A stretch of 64,000 bases of DNA from Planococcus halocryophilus (GTDB lineage: Bacteria; Bacillota; Bacilli; Bacillales_A; Planococcaceae), in the NCBI RefSeq assembly GCF_022489025.1, contig NZ_JAKVTG010000011.1, forward strand, positions 1 through 64,000, in the 5' to 3' direction. Shown here piece after piece: positions 56,645 through 64,000 of this stretch. The translations under genes and the position numbers were made by a program. Each line of letters starts with the position of its first letter. The stretch's first letter is position 1. Below the pieces are notes generated by a model. The model ran no database searches and was not told the origin of the DNA. It worked only from the letters and a program-made list of their open reading frames with translations.

Positions 56645-57583
56645 TTAAATTTTCGGTTTGTAAAAAGAGCGATTGTCTAAAGCAAAAACACGTTCCGAAA
56701 ACTCGCCTTCTTTTGTTTTTCCAAGAACACGATCCAACATCATCATCTTCGCATCGATGTTGTCAATATAATGCAACATCTCCGCTTCTTTAAGCATTGG
56801 CTTTTTCGGACTGCCCCACTCTTCTTTGCCATGATGTGAAAGGATAATATGCTGTAAGAGCATAACTTCTTCCCCTTCAATTTCTAGCTCTTCTGCAGCC
56901 TTCGCTACTTCCGTTACCATAATCGAGATATGCCCAATTAAATTACCTTCAACAGTATACGTGGTTGCGATGGGTCCAGATAGCTCGATGACTTTCCCAA
57001 TATCATGTAGAATAATTCCTGCAAATAACAAATCTTTGTTGAGCCCGGGATAGATCTCTGTTAAAGACTTTCCTAATTTCAGCATCGATACGACGTGATC
57101 TGCTAGACCTGATACGTAGTCATGATGATTGCGTGTTGCTGCTGGGTAGGTTAAAAATTGCTGTTGGTATTTTTTTAGCATAAAACGGGTGATTCGTTGG
57201 ATTTGAGGATTTTCCATCTCAAACAAATACTTCATGACTTCTTCAAGCAACTCATCTGCTGATTTTTCAGAAGACGGCATTAAATCTGAAATCGACTGAT
57301 TTTCTTCAGGTTTTGCCGGTCTAATGCTCTTAATGCGCAATTGGTTTTTCCCGCGGTAGTTATGGATTTCTCCACCTACGCGGACAATTACTTCAGCTGC
57401 GAATATTTTTTCCTGCTCATCTTTTGTGTCCCATAATTTCGCTTCAATGTCTCCGCTCTTATCTTGTAACACAAGCGAGATAAATGGATTGCCAGTAGTC
57501 GTGACTCCTTTAACTGATTGCTTGATCAGTAAGAATACATCGACTGTTTCCCCCACTGCATACTGTGTAATTCCTTTGGTCAT
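56645..57583 (-). CDS. yhaM: 3'-5' exoribonuclease YhaM
   Basis: 312 residues. An N-terminal OB fold (about 10-90, [38 protein letters not shown]) is followed by an HD domain (about 155-290, with [27 protein letters not shown] and [10 protein letters not shown]), the combination typical of YhaM, which trims RNA 3' ends in Mn-dependent fashion. The ATG at 57583 has AAAGGAGCG before it; a longer upstream frame lies inside yhaN. It overlaps yhaN by four bases. Confidence 0.95.
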   Translation of the reverse strand: MTKGITQYAVGETVDVFLLIKQSVKGVTTTGNPFISLVLQDKSGDIEAKLWDTKDEQEKIFAAEVIVRVGGEIHNYRGKNQLRIKSIRPAKPEENQSISDLMPSSEKSADELLEEVMKYLFEMENPQIQRITRFMLKKYQQQFLTYPAATRNHHDYVSGLADHVVSMLKLGKSLTEIYPGLNKDLLFAGIILHDIGKVIELSGPIATTYTVEGNLIGHISIMVTEVAKAAEELEIEGEEVMLLQHIILSHHGKEEWGSPKKPMLKEAEMLHYIDNIDAKMMMLDRVLGKTKEGEFSERVFALDNRSFYKPKI

Positions 57584-60420
57584 GAATGAACGCTCCTTTC
57601 GGTATTGGCCAAATGAATGATTTGTGCAGTTGGCCAAGCCTGTTGCATATCTTCGTGGCATGTAAAGTAAATAAATTGATACTCTTCTTGCAACTCTTTA
57701 ACTAAGTTTATCATTTGCTGCAACCGACTGCGATCAAAATGGACAAAAGCATCATCCATAATAATTGGAAACGGATGACTTTCTTTCATTGATACAGCTA
57801 ACGACAGTCTTAATGCCAAATAAGCTTGTTCTTTTGTTGCTTGACTCAGTTCCGCAACCGGGAAATAAGTGCCATCTTGACGCTTTGCTTCAAAATAACC
57901 CGTTCGATTCATGTCCAGTTCGTGGTAAGCACCATTCGTTAGCTTACTAAAATAACGCTGGGCATTTGCCAATACAGCAGGAAGCTTTTTCTCTTTAAGT
58001 TCGTTCATCGTTTGGTTGATCGCTTCGACTATCGCTTTGTTGACTGACCATTGTTTCGCTAAATCAACAAAACTTGCTTTTTTTTCTTCAAATTGCTGGA
58101 GCTTTTCTTCGTACGAAGTATCTGACACTAACATTTGTGTTAGTTGCTGTTTGTCCGCTTGTTCTTTCAACAACTCATTTCGCTCCGCTTTTAATTGATT
58201 CAATTCTACTTGAATTTGTTCAATTGCCAGCTGTGCATCTTCAGGCGCCCAGTTTGGTCGCAACTCCACGCCTCCGATTGATTGTAATTGTTCTTGGGTC
58301 AATTGGAGTGCTCGTTCCACTTCCTGTTTCTTTTCCCACTCGTCAGCTAATCGGTAAAAATCAAAAACTTCTTCCGCTTGAGCGTATGTCAATAAAGTCT
58401 GTTGTTCTTTTTCAAGTTGTTTTTGGAGTGCTAGTAACTGATCATGTTTTTCTTGCAAATTAGATCGTTCATTTCTGACTTTATGCCAGTGTTCTTGCTT
58501 TTCTTTTCGTATCGATAGTTCAGAGCGCAATGAAGCAATCAACCCTTCGGTTGCTACTTCTTTCCCACATGCTTGTTGTGCTTTGTCTACCCACTCTTGT
58601 TGCTGGGCTTTTAGTTTCTCAATCTCGCCATTAATGCGCAGTAGACGTGAAGAAGCAGCATGAACTTTGCGTAACTTTCCAAAAAGCTCCATTGCCATTG
58701 TACGACGAACAGATGGACTTAAACCGATTTCTCGTAACAATTGCTGATAAGCTGTTTCAGTTTGAGAACTTGATTTGATAGATGCGTAACTAGCTACATT
58801 CTTTTTGCTTGCCTCGATATTGTTCATCAGTGCATCTAGCTGTAAGTCAAACTCTGCCACTTTTTTCGCAATCGTTTCGTACTCCTGTTCTTTACCTCCA
58901 TATTTTTTGAGCACCTCAGAATAGTTGTCTGGCAACTCATCGGATTTTCTCGCTTTCATGAAAAGCCAGAGACCCGCACCCATTGCTGCTAGCCCAATTA
59001 CTATAAGTAAAACAGTAGCTTGTATAAAGCCATAAGCTGCAACAACTAACCCGACACCTATTAACGCAAATTTGACGAGTCGGTCTTGTTTCGTATTGTC
59101 TTTTTGAAACTTAGAAGCAGCCTTAGCTTCTGCTAACTGAGCTGAAACTATCGGCCACTCTTCTGCAGCTAGTCGTTCCTTTTCGTTTGGTTCTTGAGCT
59201 AGAAATTTTGCTAGATTTTGTTCTGCACGCGCCAAATTGCTTTTTTCTTCCTGCAAACTACGTTGATTGAAACGCTGATTTTCTTCTTCTAAATCTAACT
59301 CTTTTAATCGCTCGGCTAACTGCTCTTCTTGGCTTAAAGAAACATCTACTGCCATCGCTTGTTGTTCAGTAAGTCCAAGAAGAGATAATAGTTCTTCGCG
59401 TTCTTCAGTTAAGTCGATTGCCTCGTTTTGCTTTTGAACCAATTGAACGTTTAATTGATGCCAATCAGATTCACGATTTAACAAATTCTCAATAAACTCT
59501 ATTGAATCCACTTCGTCGGGATTGTTTAAACGATTAAGCTGATTGCTTATATATTCCACGTCTGCTTTGGTTTGCGTCAGTTGATCTACTAAGCGGTCCA
59601 TTTGTCTTCTGCCTTCAGCTGGAAACTGATGGATTTCCACTCTTTCTAACTGATTGGTCAATTTCAATTTGTTCGCAAATAAAGGCGCTGCTTGTTGCCA
59701 TTTCGTGATTTTTTTAAGGTCCTGTTCTTTTGCCGTTTCTTCATCTTCTATATCCTGTAGACGCTGTCCAATGGCCTGTAATCGTTCAATTGAAGGACTA
59801 TAAAGTTCTGCTCGCTGTCGGTAGTCTTTTAACTCTTTTTCCATTTCCCGAAGTTCTTCAGCTAGTGCATTTATTAGCGGTTTACGGCCACTCTTTTTAA
59901 ATAGCTCAGCCATTTGTTTTTCCAGCTGACTTTCTAAATGAGTCAAGGCATCAATGCCTGTCGTACCAGAAGCAAGTAATGTGCGACTGAGTTCGGTTTC
60001 ACTTAATTGATCAAGTCCTTGTAATTCATGAACCGAAAACGAAAAAACCGCTTCAAAAGAAGCGCGATCGTAATTTCGCAACACTTGCTTCAATTCAGTC
60101 TCTCCACCTCGTCGACCATCTTCAAAAAGTACCGTAACATCTCCAGCCGATTTCCCTTTGATCCGTTCAATGACCAGCTTGCCATATTGCGGATCTGTTA
60201 AGTAAAGCTGGCCACCATATTTACCACCATTTTTCGGCTCATAGCGCAATTGTGTTTGATTACGTGCTGGAAACCCAAAAAGAACTTGAATGATAAATTG
60301 TTGAACTGTCGTTTTTCCTGCTTCATTCGGTCCATAAAACAACACCATTTGTTGTCCTAATTCGATGGTTCTGTTTTCATGCTTGCCAAATCCATAAATC
60401 ACTAATTTTTCGATTTTCAT
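57580..60420 (-). CDS. yhaN: YhaN, SbcC/Rad50-like ATPase with central membrane hairpin
   Basis: 946 residues. N-terminal ATPase half with Walker [10 protein letters not shown] (30-38) and C-terminal half with [18 protein letters not shown] signature and Walker [14 protein letters not shown], separated by long coiled coils, as in SbcC. At the exact middle (about 451-488) there are two hydrophobic segments separated by a few residues rather than a CxxC zinc hook. The protein would thus be tethered in the membrane by its coiled-coil tip. It pairs with the SbcD-like YhaO encoded directly before it (four-base gap). In B. subtilis YhaN/YhaO/YhaM form one operon; their role is unclear but linked to DNA processing. 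Confidence 0.9.
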   Translation of the reverse strand: MKIEKLVIYGFGKHENRTIELGQQMVLFYGPNEAGKTTVQQFIIQVLFGFPARNQTQLRYEPKNGGKYGGQLYLTDPQYGKLVIERIKGKSAGDVTVLFEDGRRGGETELKQVLRNYDRASFEAVFSFSVHELQGLDQLSETELSRTLLASGTTGIDALTHLESQLEKQMAELFKKSGRKPLINALAEELREMEKELKDYRQRAELYSPSIERLQAIGQRLQDIEDEETAKEQDLKKITKWQQAAPLFANKLKLTNQLERVEIHQFPAEGRRQMDRLVDQLTQTKADVEYISNQLNRLNNPDEVDSIEFIENLLNRESDWHQLNVQLVQKQNEAIDLTEEREELLSLLGLTEQQAMAVDVSLSQEEQLAERLKELDLEEENQRFNQRSLQEEKSNLARAEQNLAKFLAQEPNEKERLAAEEWPIVSAQLAEAKAASKFQKDNTKQDRLVKFALIGVGLVVAAYGFIQATVLLIVIGLAAMGAGLWLFMKARKSDELPDNYSEVLKKYGGKEQEYETIAKKVAEFDLQLDALMNNIEASKKNVASYASIKSSSQTETAYQQLLREIGLSPSVRRTMAMELFGKLRKVHAASSRLLRINGEIEKLKAQQQEWVDKAQQACGKEVATEGLIASLRSELSIRKEKQEHWHKVRNERSNLQEKHDQLLALQKQLEKEQQTLLTYAQAEEVFDFYRLADEWEKKQEVERALQLTQEQLQSIGGVELRPNWAPEDAQLAIEQIQVELNQLKAERNELLKEQADKQQLTQMLVSDTSYEEKLQQFEEKKASFVDLAKQWSVNKAIVEAINQTMNELKEKKLPAVLANAQRYFSKLTNGAYHELDMNRTGYFEAKRQDGTYFPVAELSQATKEQAYLALRLSLAVSMKESHPFPIIMDDAFVHFDRSRLQQMINLVKELQEEYQFIYFTCHEDMQQAWPTAQIIHLANTERSVHS

Positions 60421-60424
60421 GTCG

Positions 60425-61642
60425 TCACTCTCCCACCTGCATCGTACGCCGAATTTTTTGGACGGCTGCTAGTTGAAGCTCTCTAATGGTTTGTTTTTCT
60501 ACTGGCTCTAAAAAACGACTGCTTTTCGGATGTCGATACAAATCCTGTAGCACCACTTTCCAATCGTCCGTTTCCCAGCTTGCCATTGTATCGATTAATG
60601 TTGCACCTAACGGAGAAAGTTCAGCATCTTCATCTGTTTGCTGCAAATGTATCGCTTGAATCCAAACAAAACAATCTAATTCCTCCACCGATTCTCTTAG
60701 CATCTCTAGTAATTCACTCTCTGGAACTTCAGCAAGTAAACCGAAACTATCTTGATCCAATTCTGTAAGTACCAATTCAATAATAGCTGTTCCTACTGTT
60801 TCACTAAAAAGACTTAGTTGTTTTTGGCACAGCTCAATTACTTCGTTCATATGAAAAATGCCTTTACCAGAGACCACTACTTGGTCGAATTGAACAACAG
60901 ACGTTGGAATAAATTCTAATTGTGTCGTTACTTTTGATAACGTCACTTCATAAAAGCCTTTTTCACCTGATTCTTTCAGGTGTCGACCTTGAATATTTCC
61001 GGGGTACACCATCGCAGGCTCAAGGTAGAGCTCTTGGCGCTTGTGGATATGCCCTAACGCCCAATAATCATATTGCTTACTGAGTAGCTGTTCTTTTTTA
61101 AAAGGCGCATACACAGCGTGTGTAGCGTCTCCTTCAAGACTGCCGTGAAGAAGACCAATATGATAGCTGTCTAAACTTTGTGCCACTGGGTAATGCTCAA
61201 CCATGGATTCACTCACGTGACGCTTGCCATAGCTAAAACCTGTAAAGATGACAGGGCCAGCAGCTGTATTTAGCGTGAACTGTGAAACCGTTTCATCAAA
61301 CACATATACATTCTGTGGAAGTTCAAAACGTGTCCACTTACCACTCAAGTGATCGTGATTGCCAAAGCATATAACAACGGGAATGTTTTTCTCGGAGAGT
61401 TGTTGCATCCCTTTTTGAAAACGCGCTTGTGCCCGAATATTTCGATCTTCCCCGTCATAAATATCGCCCACAATACACACAAAATCTGGATGGGTTTTTA
61501 ACGCATATTGAATCAGTCGATCAAATGCTGCTAATGTGCTATCTTTTAATTGTTTCCACTGCTCTTTTTGCAAATCCTTCATGCCGATAAAAGGGCTTCC
61601 TAAATGCAAATCTGCTGTGTGGATAAATCGAATCGACTCCAT
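60425..61642 (-). CDS. yhaO: YhaO, SbcD/Mre11-like metallophosphoesterase
   Basis: 405 residues. The calcineurin-like motifs of Mre11/SbcD are all there: DLHLGSPF (about 11-18), GDIYDG (59-64), FGNHDHL (about 95-101), HGSLEG (about 165) and GHIHKR (about 197). It should be the nuclease partner of YhaN. AAAAGGGG precedes the ATG. First gene of the yhaO-N-M operon. Confidence 0.93.
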   Translation of the reverse strand: MESIRFIHTADLHLGSPFIGMKDLQKEQWKQLKDSTLAAFDRLIQYALKTHPDFVCIVGDIYDGEDRNIRAQARFQKGMQQLSEKNIPVVICFGNHDHLSGKWTRFELPQNVYVFDETVSQFTLNTAAGPVIFTGFSYGKRHVSESMVEHYPVAQSLDSYHIGLLHGSLEGDATHAVYAPFKKEQLLSKQYDYWALGHIHKRQELYLEPAMVYPGNIQGRHLKESGEKGFYEVTLSKVTTQLEFIPTSVVQFDQVVVSGKGIFHMNEVIELCQKQLSLFSETVGTAIIELVLTELDQDSFGLLAEVPESELLEMLRESVEELDCFVWIQAIHLQQTDEDAELSPLGATLIDTMASWETDDWKVVLQDLYRHPKSSRFLEPVEKQTIRELQLAAVQKIRRTMQVGE

Positions 61643-61696
61643 GAATAATCCCCTTTTAGCTACCGAATATTTGTTCTTATTTTACCATGACAGCGT

Positions 61697-61736
61697 CATT
61701 TTAAAAACTGTTTGCAGAAAGTTTCCCGCAAACAGT
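61697..61736 (-). terminator. yhaQP terminator
   Basis: Stem ACTGTTTGC/GCAAACAGT with loop of 12, followed by TTTTTAAAAT on the minus strand. Confidence 0.75.
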
Positions 61737-61759
61737 CGAATAGCCCAAATCAATATTTT

Positions 61760-63010
61760 TTATTTTTTATTGCCTAAATGAATGGCTTTGCGAATATCTT
61801 TTAATGATTGTGAAGAGCCGTACATTAATACGCCTCCGCGGTATACGCGTGCGCCAAACCAACCGAGAATGCCGATGGTCAAAAGCATAATTCCAATTGA
61901 TAATAACGGCTCCCATATCGGTAAATCGAGCATACCTACGCGCAAGAACATAACCAACGGGGCAAAAAAAGGAATATAAGAAGAAATAGTAACATAACTA
62001 GCTTCAGGCACTGAAATTCCAGAGAAAGCAATCAATGACCCGATAATGATCAAAATCATCATGGGCAACATGAGCTGCTGTACGTCCTCTGTTCGGCTAA
62101 CCAACGACCCAAGTAACGCCGCGAGTACCGCATAGAGGAAATATCCGAGTAGGAAAAAGAGTATGGCAAACAAGAATGTACTGATTTTCACTTCTGAAAA
62201 ACCCATGACACTAAATACGCCTTCGGTTAAATCTGTACCAGCTGTTTGGATGGCAAAATAACCGGCTAATCCAAAAATCATCATTTGCAAAATACCAAGA
62301 CTGCCAATACCAGCAATTTTTGCAAACATATGCTTAACAGGTGAGACACTGGAGATTAAAATTTCCATGACACGCGATGATTTTTCCGTTGCGACTTCCA
62401 TCGCAATCATATTTGGATAATAAATAACTGCGACATAAATCAACATAATCAGTACATAAACGAGACCTCTTGCCTGACTCAACTCTTCTTGTGATTTAGA
62501 AGATTCAGATACCGCTTGTCTTTCAAATTCAACGGGCATGAATAATTGCCCTACCTGGCTGTCATTTAGCCCGAGTGATTCGGCAGTAATAGTTGTATGT
62601 ATTGCTTGGACTGCATTTTCAATTTCAGCCCCTCCGCCCATTTCATTTGCAGATTCAGATACATAACGAGCACTCAATTGCCCATCTAGCATTAACACTA
62701 AATAATCATCAATGGTACCTTCCGTAATACTTTTTTGCAATTCTGCTTCTGTTAAGTACGTCGGCACAGCTTCAATTTCACTATTCATCAATACCAATTG
62801 TGCTTGAAAATTTTCCAGAAGTGCTGGATTTTCACTAACTACATGCAAGGTGTTTTCTTCATTCTCGTCTCCATTAAAAATGGCGATAATATTCGATACA
62901 TTGGCTAACAAGAAAAAAGCCGCAACAACGACACCCGTTGTGATAAGAAACGATTTTGTTCTGGCTTTTGTTATAAATGCTTGCTTAAAAATAATCCAAA
63001 AACTATGCAT
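61760..63010 (-). CDS. yhaP: ABC exporter permease, YhaP/NatB type
   Basis: 416 residues of the ABC-2 NatB/YhaP group: one N-terminal helix (about 15-40), a large extracytoplasmic domain (about 45-170) and six C-terminal helices (about 180-395). It follows the YhaQ ATPase, with an eight-base overlap. Related NatAB exports sodium; here the substrate is unknown. Confidence 0.9.
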   Translation of the reverse strand: MHSFWIIFKQAFITKARTKSFLITTGVVVAAFFLLANVSNIIAIFNGDENEENTLHVVSENPALLENFQAQLVLMNSEIEAVPTYLTEAELQKSITEGTIDDYLVLMLDGQLSARYVSESANEMGGGAEIENAVQAIHTTITAESLGLNDSQVGQLFMPVEFERQAVSESSKSQEELSQARGLVYVLIMLIYVAVIYYPNMIAMEVATEKSSRVMEILISSVSPVKHMFAKIAGIGSLGILQMMIFGLAGYFAIQTAGTDLTEGVFSVMGFSEVKISTFLFAILFFLLGYFLYAVLAALLGSLVSRTEDVQQLMLPMMILIIIGSLIAFSGISVPEASYVTISSYIPFFAPLVMFLRVGMLDLPIWEPLLSIGIMLLTIGILGWFGARVYRGGVLMYGSSQSLKDIRKAIHLGNKK

Positions 63011-63902
63011 GCGATTTTCCCACCTTCGCGATAAAGATTTCTTCTAAAGAAGGTTCTTCTACTGCAAAGTGACGAAGTGTGCCGAGTTTCATCGCTTCAG
63101 CCAACAAAATCTGCGCAACCTTTTCATCAGTAATTTGAAAAACAGCCCCATCTTTTGTTTTTGTAAAATTGTCGACTCCTGCTATTTTACATAAATGACT
63201 AAGATCCGCATCCATATTTAATCGAACATTTTGTTTACCAAATGATCGTTTCACGCTTTTAATCGATCCACCAACCACTATTTTTCCTCGATCTAAAATG
63301 CTCATATCATCACATAATTCCTCGACATGGTCCATGCGATGACTAGAAAACACAATCGTGGCTCCTTGTTTTTGAAAGTCTAGTATGGCTTTTTTTAACA
63401 TTTCGACGTTTACTGGATCTAGTCCTGAAAACGGTTCATCTAGTATTAATAGCGATGGTTTATGTAGGAGTGATGCAATCAATTGGATCTTTTGTTGATT
63501 GCCTTTTGATAATTCTTCTACTTTTTTCTGACCATAATGTGGCACTTCAAAACGCTCTAACCAAGCAGCTGTTTCACGCCTTGCATCTCCTTTAGACATA
63601 TTGCGTAATTGTGCCAAGTAAACCAATTGCTCTTCTACTTTCATTTTCGGGTAAAGTCCTCGTTCTTCTGGCAAATAGCCAATTTCTGGACTACTCGCAT
63701 ATGTAATGGGTTTTCCTTTCCAACGGACTGACCCTTCTGTCGGATCTAACAAACCTAAAATCATTCGGAATGTCGTCGTCTTCCCAGCTCCGTTCGCTCC
63801 AAGAAACCCGTGCATTCCCCCTTCTTCTATCGACAGCGAAAGATTGTCTACTGCTGTAAAATCTCCAAACTTTTTTGTTACTTGGTCAACATGCAAAGCC
63901 AT
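63003..63902 (-). CDS. yhaQ: ABC exporter ATPase, YhaQ/NatA type
   Basis: 299 residues with Walker A GANGAGKTT (about 36-44), signature LSKGNQQKI (about 135), Walker B LLILDEPFSGLD and a C-terminal regulatory region (about 215-295) of the DrrA/NatA class. AAAGGGG precedes the ATG. With yhaP it forms a two-gene operon that enters from the right edge. Confidence 0.93.
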   Translation of the reverse strand: MALHVDQVTKKFGDFTAVDNLSLSIEEGGMHGFLGANGAGKTTTFRMILGLLDPTEGSVRWKGKPITYASSPEIGYLPEERGLYPKMKVEEQLVYLAQLRNMSKGDARRETAAWLERFEVPHYGQKKVEELSKGNQQKIQLIASLLHKPSLLILDEPFSGLDPVNVEMLKKAILDFQKQGATIVFSSHRMDHVEELCDDMSILDRGKIVVGGSIKSVKRSFGKQNVRLNMDADLSHLCKIAGVDNFTKTKDGAVFQITDEKVAQILLAEAMKLGTLRHFAVEEPSLEEIFIAKVGKSHA

Positions 63903-64000
63903 TCTTATTCGCCCCTTTCTTTCTACTTACTACGAAACAGCTGCCTAAATGTTTCAATAATTACAGGACTTTTTAAAAGAAACCCTTTATACTTGAAATG

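Overview
The window is chromosomal DNA of a low-GC Gram-positive bacterium. The protein sequences and the gene order (clpP / crh-whiA-yvcK-rapZ / trxB / his / hprK-lgt-ppaX / uvrBA / comK / bceRSAB / hemEH / ecsAB / hpr / prsA / yhaM-N-O) are those of Bacillales. The break-up of Bacillus subtilis order into blocks, a Tet(M)-like GTPase and the loss of neighbours such as hemY and ecsC suggest Planococcaceae (Planococcus/Planomicrobium type). That placement is inference from recognition only; no search was run.

Layout. (1) Positions 1 to about 3966 are the end of an integrated element. A tyrosine recombinase sits directly behind the 3' end of a tRNA-Arg(CCG) gene. Behind it are one unrecognised cargo gene (1712-2656), two doubtful small ORFs and about 1.1 kb with no credible gene but with a 72-bp-period direct repeat. 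(2) 4210-11297 holds clpP under a CtsR-type operator, the nudix-rapZ-yvcK-whiA-crh operon, trxB and a TPR protein. (3) 11383-17743 is a histidine operon, hisZ-G-D-B-H-A-F-IE, lacking only hisC and hisJ/hisN-type functions. (4) 17874-21751 is hprK-lgt-yvoD-ppaX-yvoF. (5) 21919-24958 holds an amidase, a Tet(M)-like translational GTPase and a DUF1801 protein. (6) 25023-31166 is the uvrB-uvrA SOS operon and a yvlB-like gene. (7) 31395-34979 holds an IDEAL-domain protein divergent from comK, a UbiB/AarF kinase-like protein and an enoyl-CoA hydratase. (8) 35014-38507 holds an S9 prolyl-oligopeptidase homologue whose catalytic serine is replaced and which has lost part of its hydrolase domain, then a fatty-acyl-CoA ligase under a FadR-like operator. 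(9) 38605-42997 is a tightly overlapping bceRSAB-type peptide-antibiotic sensing and efflux operon. (10) 43071-47800 holds lplJ, a 41-residue YhfH zinc-ribbon protein, a YtkA-like lipoprotein, hemH, hemE and a heme monooxygenase. (11) 47854-56530 holds a cation exchanger, an M20 amidohydrolase, ecsAB, hit, trpP, a YtxH protein, hpr, two small membrane proteins and prsA. (12) 56645-63902 holds yhaM-yhaN-yhaO and the ABC exporter yhaQ-yhaP.

Working together. The Crh/HprK pair and YvcK/RapZ tie carbon status to cell-envelope synthesis. ClpP, ComK, Hpr and PrsA belong to the stress, competence and secretion network. hemE-hemH makes heme and the adjacent monooxygenase degrades it. The strongest signals outside plain gene content are regulatory: CtsR, FadR and LexA boxes, a paired ComK box, a TRAP-type GAG array over the trpP start, and tandem palindromes between hemE and the heme monooxygenase gene. 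No convincing wholly new multi-gene system is visible. The least explained parts are the tRNA-Arg element, the inactivated S9 protein and the membrane hairpin at the centre of the SbcC-like YhaN.
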